Shown: positions 7,090 to 13,220 of the stretch, piece after piece
Position numbering within the stretch: position 1 is the first letter of the stretch
Layout: each line of letters opens with the position of its first letter
The notes under the pieces: model-generated
Database searches by the model: none
Seen by the model: only the letters and a program-made list of their open reading frames with translations
What the model was told of the DNA's origin: nothing
Program-made: the position numbers and the translations under genes
From: Chloroflexota bacterium
Lineage (GTDB): Bacteria; Chloroflexota; Anaerolineae; Promineifilales; Promineifilaceae
Reading direction: 5' to 3'
Assembly: GCA_024223125.1 (NCBI GenBank)
Contig: JAAEOP010000893.1
Location: 1-13,289, forward strand
Length of the DNA stretch: 13,289 bases

Positions 7090-8985
7090 ATGCCTCACAA
7101 ATTACAAAACTTACTGTCCCCTGTACCCAGCGATATTGACATCGCTCAAGCACAAACCCCTTTACCCATTCATCAGATTGCTGAAGAAGTCGGCTTGCTT
7201 TCCGAAGAGCTAATTCCTTATGGAATTGACAAAGCGAAAGTCCGCCTTTCTGTGCGTGATCGGCTGCAAGACAAACCTGATGGACGTTATGTTTTGGTCA
7301 CGGCCGTCACCCCCACTCCCCTCGGCGAAGGCAAAACCACCACTACGGTGGGCGTCAGCCAGGCATTGGGCGCGCACCTGGGCCAAAAAGTGTTCACTTG
7401 CATTCGCCAACCAAGCCAGGGGCCAACCTTTGGCATTAAAGGGGGCGCAGCCGGCGGCGGTTACAGCCAGATTATCCCCATGGAAGATTTCAACTTACAT
7501 TTGACCGGCGATATTCATGCGATTACGGCCGCAAACAATCTGCTGGCAGCGGCTATTGACACCCGTATGCACCACGAATCCTACCAGACCGACGACAAAT
7601 TGTGGATGCGACTTTGCCCCCAGGATAAAGAGGGGAATCGTCGTTTTGCCCCCGTCATGTTCAAACGGCTGCAAAAATTGGGCATCAACAAAACCGATCC
7701 CAATGATTTGACGGAGGAAGAAATTTCCCGTTTCGTACGATTAGATATTGATCCCGATAGCATTACCTGGCGGCGGGTAACGGACACCAATGACCGTTAT
7801 CTGCGCGGCATTACCATCGGCCGCGGGCCAAAGGAAAAGTTCGAGCGGGAAACAGGCTATGATATCACCGTCGCCAGTGAAATCATGGCTATTTTGGCGC
7901 TGACCACCAGTCTGGCTGACATGCGCGAACGCTTAGGCGCTATGGTGATTGGCACAAATAGAGCCGGAGAACCGATTACGGCTGATGACCTGGGAATTGG
8001 CGGCGCGTTAACGGTCCTCATGAAAGATGCCATCATGCCTAACCTGATGCAAACATTGGAAGGGACGCCTGCTTTTGTCCACGCCGGCCCCTTCGCCAAT
8101 ATCGCCCATGGCAACTCCTCCATCGTCGCCGACCAACTGGCTCTTAAACTGGTGGGGCCAGACGGGTATGTGCTGACCGAAGCTGGTTTTGGAGCCGACA
8201 TTGGCATGGAGAAGTTCTTCAACATTAAATGCCGCTACAGCGGACTCATTCCCAACTGCGTGGTGTTGGTGGCTACCATTCGCGCCCTCAAGATGCACGG
8301 CGGAGGCCCTAGAGTGATTGCCGGCGTCCCCCTGGCGGCCGAATACACCGCAGAAAATCTGGAATTATTGGAAGCCGGCTGCACCAATCTGGAAAAACAT
8401 ATTGAGAATGCCCGCCGCTTTGGCGTCCCCGTCGTCGTCGCCGTCAACCGCTTTAAGGATGACACTGACGCGGAAGTGGAACTGGTACGCAAAATTTCCC
8501 TGGCGACCGGGGCCGAAGATGCCGTCATGAGCAACCATTGGGCCGAAGGGGGCGCCGGTTCGGTAGACCTGGGTAAAGCAATTATGGCTGCCTGCGAAAA
8601 ACCGGCCGATTTCAAATTCCTCTACCCGGTGGAAGACAGCATCAAGGCTAAGATTGAAACGATTGCCACGGAGATGTACGGTGCGGCCGCAGTGGAATAT
8701 TCGCCGGAAGCGGAAAAGAAGATTGAACTGTACACCCGCAATGGGTTTGACAATCTGCCCATTTGCATGGCTAAAACTCACCTGAGCATGAGCCACGACC
8801 CGAATTTGAAGGGACGGCCGTCTGGTTTCACCGTCCCCGTGCGTGATATTCGGGCCAGCGTGGGGGCCGGTTTCCTCTACCCGCTGCTGGGCACGATGAG
8901 TACGATGCCTGGTTTGCCTACCCGGCCGGCTTACTATGAAGTGGATATTGATTTGGAAACGAATAAAGTGGTGGGGCTGTTCTAA
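7090..8985 (+). CDS. fhs: Formate-tetrahydrofolate ligase, long eukaryotic-like form
   Basis: Makes 10-formyl-THF from formate, THF and ATP, feeding purine and formyl-methionine synthesis; in acetogens it is also a step of the methyl branch of the Wood-Ljungdahl pathway. 631 residues from the ATG at 7090, chosen for AAGGAG nine bases upstream; the frame opens at 7021 but that part is repeat. The protein starts with a PVPSDIDI segment, then [13 protein letters not shown] (74-86, nucleotide loop), [77 protein letters not shown] and a C-terminal [20 protein letters not shown]. Usual bacterial enzymes have about 557 residues; length and wording here match the synthetase domain of eukaryotic C1-THF synthase. 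A terminator-like hairpin follows. Confidence 0.96.
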   Translation: MPHKLQNLLSPVPSDIDIAQAQTPLPIHQIAEEVGLLSEELIPYGIDKAKVRLSVRDRLQDKPDGRYVLVTAVTPTPLGEGKTTTTVGVSQALGAHLGQKVFTCIRQPSQGPTFGIKGGAAGGGYSQIIPMEDFNLHLTGDIHAITAANNLLAAAIDTRMHHESYQTDDKLWMRLCPQDKEGNRRFAPVMFKRLQKLGINKTDPNDLTEEEISRFVRLDIDPDSITWRRVTDTNDRYLRGITIGRGPKEKFERETGYDITVASEIMAILALTTSLADMRERLGAMVIGTNRAGEPITADDLGIGGALTVLMKDAIMPNLMQTLEGTPAFVHAGPFANIAHGNSSIVADQLALKLVGPDGYVLTEAGFGADIGMEKFFNIKCRYSGLIPNCVVLVATIRALKMHGGGPRVIAGVPLAAEYTAENLELLEAGCTNLEKHIENARRFGVPVVVAVNRFKDDTDAEVELVRKISLATGAEDAVMSNHWAEGGAGSVDLGKAIMAACEKPADFKFLYPVEDSIKAKIETIATEMYGAAAVEYSPEAEKKIELYTRNGFDNLPICMAKTHLSMSHDPNLKGRPSGFTVPVRDIRASVGAGFLYPLLGTMSTMPGLPTRPAYYEVDIDLETNKVVGLF

Positions 8986-8993
8986 CAATCAAG

Positions 8994-9046
8994 AGATTGG
9001 AGATTGGGAGATTGTGTCTCTGATCGATCATCTCCAATCTTTTGTT
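8994..9046 (+). terminator. Terminator-like hairpin after fhs
   Basis: AGATTGGAGAT (8994-9004) pairs perfectly with ATCTCCAATCT (9030-9040), which runs into TTTGTTT. The loop is 25 bases and holds a further GGGAGATTG copy. The stem is AT-rich, so termination may be partial. It closes the SH3b-MFS-fhs run. Confidence 0.6.
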
Positions 9047-9255
9047 TGCTGACGTTTAGATCCCAAACGACCATTTCGTGCCAGATTGACTTTATCCAAC
9101 CGAGGTGTTCGATAGTATAACCATAATGCAGCGGCTAAAGTTCTTAATGTTAAATGTTGCACTCGATAGTATCGCAACAATCTTCAAATGTTAGCGGCTT
9201 CGACGCTAATGTTATTTTGTTAGATGGCATAGACTATATGCTACGAGGATAACGC
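9047..9255. other. Intergenic region before the DUF2806 gene
   Basis: No gene seen. The word TCGATAGTAT occurs twice (9109-9118 and 9163-9172). The second copy forms a dyad, CGATA-G-TATCG, inside GTTG...CAAC (9156-9178). TTAGCG-N7-CGCTAA is a further short inverted repeat (about 9191-9209). These may be operator sites. The only promoter-like word near the next gene is CTATAT (9234-9239) without a good -35. Confidence 0.35.
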
Positions 9256-10131
9256 ATGACAGATAACACATCACTTGTAAATATTGGTGAATTAGCCAAA
9301 CCCGCTACAGTGTTGGTTGAGAAGATTTCAGGTGCAATTGGTGGAGTTTTCCAACCTTGGCAAATACGGCGCGTTGCTGAAGCAGAAGCAGATGCGGAGA
9401 GAATTAAAGCAGTAACACAAATGGAAATTACAGAGTTGCAGCGTCGTGCCTTGCAGCGTTTCATTATCGAAGAGGCTAAAAAGCAAAACAATATTGAAGT
9501 GATAACGGCAAGGGCTTTACCACAGGTTGAAGCAAACGCCCAACCTCAAAATATCGAAGATGACTGGATCACGAATTTCTTCGACAAGTGCAGACTGATT
9601 TCTGACGAAGAAATGCAGATTCTTTGGTCAAAGGTGTTAGCAGGGGAGGCAAATTCACCGGGAACATATTCAAAACGGACAGTAAACTTCTTGGGTTCAT
9701 TGGATAAGTCTGATGCCAATTTGTTCCAAAACTTGTGCAAATTCAGCTGGTTATTTGATAATAAAGAATTAGCCCCACTAATCTATGATTTGAAAGATGA
9801 AATCTATAAAAGACATGCAGTCAATTTCGATTCCATAAACCACTTTGATGCAATTGGGTTATTAAGTTTCAGTGTTTCAGCCTCCTATGAATTGATAGAT
9901 CTACCAAGAAAGATTCAGACCTCTTATTACGGGGCACTCGTCGATATTGAATTTGAAAATAAAAGTGATAACAGGCTGGTAACTGGAAGAGTATTACTGT
10001 CAAAGGTAGGGCAAGAACTTGCACCCATATGCGGTTCAGCACCTATCCCAGAATTTATTGATTATTGTCTTGAGAAGTGGATTCAGAAGGGTTTAATTGT
10101 CTCGTCACCAATCCGCATTGGCAAACAATAA
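9256..10131 (+). CDS. DUF2806 family protein
   Basis: I recognise the family (DUF2806, PF10987) but no function is established. 291 residues; the ATG follows ACGAGG at normal spacing. Residues 1-35 (LVNIGELAKPATVLVEKISG, then GGVFQPWQIRRV) carry a short amphipathic Gly/Ala-rich segment. Residues 38-80 are rich in Ala, Glu, Arg and Gln and predicted to form a helix or coiled coil. The family core is DDWITNFFDKCR (102-113), SDEEMQILWSKVLAGEANSPG (117-136) and RTVNFLGSLDKSDANLF (141-157). The C-terminal half is less conserved. The gene is clearly AT-richer than its neighbours (about 40% GC by eye) and contains none of the CGGCCG words found every few hundred bases elsewhere, both signs of recent transfer. 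It heads the toxin-antitoxin/restriction island, so a defence role is conceivable but unproven. Confidence 0.8.
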   Translation: MTDNTSLVNIGELAKPATVLVEKISGAIGGVFQPWQIRRVAEAEADAERIKAVTQMEITELQRRALQRFIIEEAKKQNNIEVITARALPQVEANAQPQNIEDDWITNFFDKCRLISDEEMQILWSKVLAGEANSPGTYSKRTVNFLGSLDKSDANLFQNLCKFSWLFDNKELAPLIYDLKDEIYKRHAVNFDSINHFDAIGLLSFSVSASYELIDLPRKIQTSYYGALVDIEFENKSDNRLVTGRVLLSKVGQELAPICGSAPIPEFIDYCLEKWIQKGLIVSSPIRIGKQ

Positions 10132-10690
10132 CTGCTCAACAACGCTTCCACACTGACCGTGCGCCGTGAAACAGCAAGAAGCATTGCCTTCAAGGAAGGT
10201 TGTAGGGAGGTAACAATAAGACCTACAAATCGAACGAGATTAGTGCGAACAAGAAGATTTCGCAACGGCTGACCCACTACCCACTTTGGTACAGCTATCG
10301 GCTGACTGCTACGGCCGGTGTTCACACCGTACCACAACCCCTATGCCAGAGGAAATGTACGCACAGAATGACAGCACAGTGCAATTTTTGCGGCCGTGCC
10401 CCGTGTGAAGAACAACGATTTTTTGCCATCCAAGAGAATACTGAAAAACTAGACTGGACTATTCAAATGGTGACGGCCGTATATGCCTGAATTGAGTATG
10501 GATACAATGATGCTGGCTGAAAATGCGGTGATAGAAATAAAAACGGCCGAATATAAAGCATCATCCCGTCTTCCCCACCCACATTTTTTTAGGCCAATAG
10601 CATGGGTAACGGCCGTAACTCCCGCTTCAACGTATGCAAAGCAGCCTCTGGCAATCAATACCCAGCGTGGTCTCACGGAGCAAATAATAC
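10132..10690. other. 559-base stretch without a convincing gene
   Basis: Frames on both strands are short and show no recognisable family. One plus-strand stretch at 10516-10554 reads AENAVIEIKTAEY, which recalls the VIVELKAVE strand of GxxExxY/PD-(D/E)XK proteins, but nothing after it agrees. The stretch has several CGGCCG words, including two perfect ACGGCCGT (10473-10480, 10609-10616), so it belongs to the resident genome rather than to the DUF2806 insert. It may be decayed coding DNA. Confidence 0.5.
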
Positions 10691-10719
10691 TTGTGGTATG
10701 TAACGGGACGGGTTACACT
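10691..10719 (+). promoter_or_regulatory. higBA promoter
   Basis: TTGTGG (10691-10696), 17-base spacer, TACACT (10714-10719). The expected transcription start is at or next to the toxin GTG codon (10727), eight bases after the -10, so the mRNA would be leaderless. Confidence 0.55.
10699..10717. promoter_or_regulatory. Candidate HigA operator
   Basis: TGTAAC-N7-GTTACA, a perfect 6-bp inverted repeat. It begins two bases after the -35 and covers four bases of the -10, a position suited to autorepression by the HigA helix-turn-helix. Confidence 0.6.
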
Positions 10720-10726
10720 ATATTCT

Positions 10727-11005
10727 GTGATTAAGAACTTCAAGCATAAAGGGCTGAAAAAATTCTTTTTAACCAGCTCAAAAGCTGGCGTACAAGCAGC
10801 ACATACGCGAAAATTGCAACTTGTTTTGGGCCGACTCCATGCTTCGACCACCCCTCGCGACATGAATCTGCCCGGTCTATATTTACATGAACTAAAAGGG
10901 GATCGACAAGGAACATGGTCGGTTCGTATTAGCGGCAATTGGCGGGTTACATTCAAATTTGATGGCCCAGACGTGATAGACGTCAATTATGAAGATTACC
11001 ACTGA
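10727..11005 (+). CDS. higB: HigB toxin, RelE/ParE-fold mRNA interferase
   Basis: Ribosome-dependent mRNA endonuclease of a type II toxin-antitoxin pair. 92 residues from the GTG at 10727, giving [14 protein letters not shown], the normal HigB N-terminus and family length. The longer frame from TTG 10691 is rejected because that stretch is promoter and operator. Family signatures: [13 protein letters not shown] (47-59), [16 protein letters not shown] (63-78) and the C-terminal DVNYEDYH. No Shine-Dalgarno is evident before the GTG; the promoter position predicts a leaderless transcript. The antitoxin gene follows after 10 bases, the toxin-first order usual for higBA. Confidence 0.92.
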   Translation: MIKNFKHKGLKKFFLTSSKAGVQAAHTRKLQLVLGRLHASTTPRDMNLPGLYLHELKGDRQGTWSVRISGNWRVTFKFDGPDVIDVNYEDYH

Positions 11006-11015
11006 GGGTACTTTT

Positions 11016-11315
11016 ATGATGCAAATGCACACTCCTCCTCATCCGGGTGAAATTATAAGAGAATTATGCTTAGAACCGCTTGGCATCAGTGTAACCAGAG
11101 CGGCGCAAGCGCTAGGCGTCAGTCGTAAAACACTTTCGGCTATTTTGAACGGCCGATCAGGAATCAGCCCAGAGATGGCAATTCGCCTGTCCTTAGCTTT
11201 CGATACCACGGCCGAAAGTTGGCTAAACCAACAAGCGCAATTCGATTTGTGGTTAGCAAGACGCACGCAGCAAGAATTCAAGGTAGAAAGGCTCACTTTC
11301 GCCAATCCCGCCTAA
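11016..11315 (+). CDS. higA: HigA antitoxin, HTH XRE family
   Basis: Neutralises HigB and represses the pair's promoter. 99 residues; ATG 11016 chosen over the frame-opening ATG 10989 because GAGGG (11004-11008, overlapping the toxin stop codon) sits seven bases upstream. [17 protein letters not shown] (9-25) is the classic HigA N-terminus, and the helix-turn-helix spans about 25-52 ([21 protein letters not shown]). [19 protein letters not shown] (55-73) is the family dimer/toxin region, and the C-terminus is basic. Its likely target is TGTAAC-N7-GTTACA in front of higB. Confidence 0.93.
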   Translation: MMQMHTPPHPGEIIRELCLEPLGISVTRAAQALGVSRKTLSAILNGRSGISPEMAIRLSLAFDTTAESWLNQQAQFDLWLARRTQQEFKVERLTFANPA

Positions 11316-11378
11316 CTGTTACCATGACAAATTACAGTCTATCAACAAAAGTTCCGGTCACCGAGACAACAAAAAACC

Positions 11379-11407
11379 TTGCACACGATAGCGCATCTTG
11401 CTATCAT
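11379..11407 (+). promoter_or_regulatory. hicAB promoter
   Basis: TTGCAC (11379-11384), 17-base spacer, TATCAT (11402-11407). The transcription start is expected at about 11414-11415, that is, on the hicA ATG. Confidence 0.6.
11387..11405. promoter_or_regulatory. Candidate HicB operator
   Basis: GATAGC-N7-GCTATC, a perfect 6-bp inverted repeat beginning two bases after the -35 and covering four bases of the -10. The arms differ from those of the HigA site, but the layout is identical. Confidence 0.6.
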
Positions 11408-11414
11408 GCCAGCA

Positions 11415-11669
11415 ATGAATAAACGCCATCAAAAAACAGTTGATTCTATTTTTAGCAAACCAGTCCCCAAAACATTGGCGTGGAAAAGAATCGAAGCGCT
11501 TTTTATTGCGCTTGGCGCTACGGTGATTGAAGGCAGAGGTTCGCGCGTTCGTTTTGAGTTGAATGATGTTGTAGCCACCTTTCATCGTCCCCACCCACGA
11601 AAGGAAGCCAAACCTTATCAGGTGCGTGATGCGGGAAATTTTCTGGAACAAGCAGGAATAAAACCATGA
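11415..11669 (+). CDS. hicA: HicA-family toxin, variant active-site region
   Basis: Putative mRNA interferase of a type II HicAB module. 84 residues from ATG 11415; ATG 11406 lies inside the -10 and the frame opening at 11379 covers the promoter, so both are rejected. There is no Shine-Dalgarno, consistent with a leaderless mRNA. Order of elements: basic N-terminus with IFSKPVPKTLAWKRIEALFIALGA (residues 12-35), then GRGSRVRFELNDVVATFHRPHP (40-61), then YQVRDAGNFLEQAGIKP. Classical HicA has G-S-H at the dsRBD-like loop; here it is G-S-R-V-R-F (42-47) and the nearest His are H57 and H60. I recall this variant as a frequent HicA subgroup. It overlaps hicB by four bases (ATGA). Confidence 0.88.
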   Translation: MNKRHQKTVDSIFSKPVPKTLAWKRIEALFIALGATVIEGRGSRVRFELNDVVATFHRPHPRKEAKPYQVRDAGNFLEQAGIKP

Positions 11670-12001
11670 ATACAATGATATATAAAGGATATGCAGCTCG
11701 GATTGAATATAGTGACGACGATGGCTGTTTTATTGGTCATATTGCAGCTATTCAAGATGTGGTTGGTTTTCACGGTGAATCAGTAGTAGCTCTACGAGAA
11801 GCCTTTGAGGAAGCGGTTGACGATTATCTTGAAACCTGTGAAAAGCTGAACCGCGCCCCTCAAAAACCATACTCTGGCAATCTCATGTTACGTATTCCGC
11901 CAGACATTCATGCGGCCGTCGCTACGGCCGCAGAAGTAAGTGGGAAAAGTATCAATCAATGGGCGACAAACACCTTTGAACAAGCAGTACGTCTCGTCTA
12001 A
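11666..12001 (+). CDS. hicB: HicB antitoxin
   Basis: Binds and blocks HicA and represses the module. 111 residues; start ATG 11666 overlaps the hicA stop. The N-terminal HicB fold shows YKGYAARIEYSDDDGCFIGHI (6-26), VVGFHGESVVALREAFEEAVDDYLE (32-56), a partially degraded RNase H-like domain. The C-terminal part (70-111), NLMLRIPPDIHAAVATAAEVSGKSINQW, is a ribbon-helix-helix DNA-binding segment. The operator candidate is GATAGC-N7-GCTATC before hicA. Its DNA carries two close CGGCCG words (about 11911-11930), so the module looks long resident. Confidence 0.94.
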   Translation: MNTMIYKGYAARIEYSDDDGCFIGHIAAIQDVVGFHGESVVALREAFEEAVDDYLETCEKLNRAPQKPYSGNLMLRIPPDIHAAVATAAEVSGKSINQWATNTFEQAVRLV

Positions 12002-12143
12002 CATTATCCACAGCTTGGTTTGTTTTGTGGGGCAGGGTAAATGGGGTAGGCACGGCCGTTTTGGAGTTGACAACAAAGCAAAAAAGGGAGCAAAATAACA
12101 GAAATGGATATGGTTGCTCAATTTCATCAAATCAGGAAGATCA
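12002..12143. other. Spacer between hicB and the DUF4160-like fragment
   Basis: No gene seen. It holds one perfect ACGGCCGT (12052-12059). TTGACA (12067-12072) is a good -35 word but has only an A-rich AAAATA/AAATAA 19-20 bases further on, so a promoter for hepT-mntA-hsdS is possible but weak. Confidence 0.35.
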
Positions 12144-12188
12144 ATGCCGAAACTCTATGAATACTTTTCAGTAAGGGTAGGGGGATAG
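12144..12188 (+). pseudogene. Possible 5' remnant of a DUF4160 gene
   Basis: AGGAAG (12134-12139) precedes an ATG that reads MPKLYEYFSVRVGG and stops at 12186. The first twelve residues resemble the start of DUF4160 proteins (MPKLYEYF followed by a hydrophobic strand, then SNEHEPIHVH), after which the match ends and the hepT start follows at once. DUF4160 genes normally pair with DUF2442. This may be a deletion scar left when hepT-mntA joined, or a leader peptide. The identification is from memory of a short stretch only. Confidence 0.3.
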
Positions 12189-12191
12189 GTT

Positions 12192-12629
12192 ATGAATTTT
12201 GAAATCCCCAGACAAGATTTAACGCCATTGGAAAAAGCGCTTACCTCATTTTTGCGTTTGTATGCGCGTGTTGCTGATGAAGAATTTATGTCCCAGCAGG
12301 ATGAAGTTATTCGCCTGGGGCTGGAAGCGGGACTTATCCAAAATTTTGAATTTACGTATGAGTTGTGTTGGAAGGCGATCAAACGCTGGCTGGAAAACAA
12401 CATCAGCCCCGATGCGGCCGATGGGGTGACGCGCCGTGAACTGTTTCGGATGGCGGCCGAAAACCGCTTGATTCCCGATGTGACCGCATGGATGACCTAT
12501 CACGCCGCCCGAAACGAAGCATCACACCGATATGGGATGGAGATGGCGCAAGAAGTGATGGCGAAGTTGGCTGATTTCGGCCGTGCCGCCCAACATTTAC
12601 TGGCTCAACTACAGGCACGCAATGATTGA
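12192..12629 (+). CDS. hepT: HepT-like HEPN protein (HI0074 / nucleotidyltransferase substrate-binding family)
   Basis: HEPN RNase toxin candidate of a type VII toxin-antitoxin pair. 145 residues; the ATG follows GGGGGATAGG. All-helical, with LGLEAGLIQNFEFTYELCWKAIKRWLE (42-68), the HI0074-family core. The HEPN motif R-x4-H-x-Y is complete: R107-NEAS-H112-R-Y114. In the studied HepT-MntA pair, the partner nucleotidyltransferase adds AMP to the tyrosine of this motif and silences the RNase; the Tyr is present here. It overlaps mntA by eight bases. The DNA has CGGCCG words at about 12413, 12461 and 12578, as in the resident genome. Confidence 0.9.
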   Translation: MNFEIPRQDLTPLEKALTSFLRLYARVADEEFMSQQDEVIRLGLEAGLIQNFEFTYELCWKAIKRWLENNISPDAADGVTRRELFRMAAENRLIPDVTAWMTYHAARNEASHRYGMEMAQEVMAKLADFGRAAQHLLAQLQARND

Positions 12630-12996
12630 AACAACACCCCAGGAACTGGCTGCGGTGCAGCGGCTGATTGGCGACTATTTCCCCAATGTAGAAGCGCGGC
12701 TGTTTGGTTCTCGTTACCGGGGGACAGCCAAACCGTATTCCGATTTGGACATTGTGTTGGTAGGCAAAGAGAAGCTGGACTGGCTGCAAGTGAGCCAGTT
12801 GCGCGAAGCGTTTGCCGAAAGCGACCTGCCCTGGCGCGTAGATGTGCTGGACTGGCACGCTATTTCCTCCCAATTTCAACGGGTGATTGAGCAAGGGTAC
12901 GAGGTAATTCAAGAACGGGAGCCAGCAGAGTTGGATAGTGAAGCCGGCGTTTCTGAAAGCGACCATTCGCAAAAATCTAGAGGGGATTGGGTATGA
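12622..12996 (+). CDS. mntA: MntA-like minimal nucleotidyltransferase antitoxin
   Basis: Presumed AMP-transferase that inactivates HepT. 124 residues from ATG 12622; a frame-opening GTG at 12583 lies inside hepT and is rejected. The nucleotidyltransferase signature is complete: G29-S30, ten residues, then D41-L-D43 (LFGSRYRGTAKPYSDLDIVL), with the third acidic residue in WRVDVLDW (D74 or D77). The domain ends near residue 105; a polar tail of about 20 residues (EPAELDSEAGVSESDHSQKS) follows. The start overlaps hepT by eight bases, and the stop overlaps the hsdS ATG by four, so the three are translationally coupled. Contains no CGGCCG word, unlike hepT. Confidence 0.9.
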   Translation: MIETTPQELAAVQRLIGDYFPNVEARLFGSRYRGTAKPYSDLDIVLVGKEKLDWLQVSQLREAFAESDLPWRVDVLDWHAISSQFQRVIEQGYEVIQEREPAELDSEAGVSESDHSQKSRGDWV

Positions 12997-13220
12997 GTTC
13001 TAGCGAGTGGACAACTTACAGTATTGGAGAAATCGCAGAAATTCACAATGCTAGGCGTGTTCCAATAAGTTCTAGGGCACGTGAAAACCGTCAAGGAATA
13101 TTCCCTTACTATGGTGCTTCTGGAATCGTGGACTATATAGATGACTCGACTCTGGCGAAAAATTCTCAGAGCCGTTCTAACAAAATTGCTTCGTTCAAAT
13201 TGAGAATTATGCACATTTAA
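12993..13220 (+). pseudogene. hsdS: Type I restriction specificity subunit, N-terminal fragment, interrupted
   Basis: HsdS gives type I restriction-modification enzymes their target sequence. From ATG 12993 (AGGGG seven bases before) the frame reads WTTYSIGEIAEIHNARRVPI and then QGIFPYYGASGIVDYIDD, the start of a target-recognition domain. Family members continue with a YIFDGEYLL-type strand, but here after D51 (codon ending 13145) the sequence becomes STLAKNSQSR and stops at 13220 after 75 residues. Full-length HsdS has about 400. The break therefore marks an insertion or rearrangement. No hsdM or hsdR is in the window. The ATGA overlap with mntA suggests that HepT-MntA was built into the restriction operon. 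Confidence 0.75.

Noticed and set aside
8365..8988. 207-residue minus-strand frame opposite fhs
   Set aside because: fhs is unambiguous over the same bases; the antisense frame has no family features and reflects codon bias.
10132..10210. AACAACGC-type start suggesting an integron attC site after the DUF2806 gene
   Set aside because: No matching GTTRRRY end and no convincing arm pairing; other gene gaps in the island lack such sites.
10083..10337. Minus-strand 84-residue frame overlapping the end of the DUF2806 gene
   Set aside because: No recognisable motif, no ribosome site, and a 49-base antisense overlap with a well-supported gene.
10449..10734. Short frames on both strands (75 and 83 residues), one with an endonuclease-like strand AENAVIEIKTAEY
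   Set aside because: Similarity is limited to about ten residues and does not continue; the plus-strand frame runs through the higBA promoter and operator.
12103..12159. Short plus-strand ORF MDMVAQFHQIRKINAETL
   Set aside because: Poorly spaced ribosome site, no similarity, and it overlaps the better supported DUF4160-like start.
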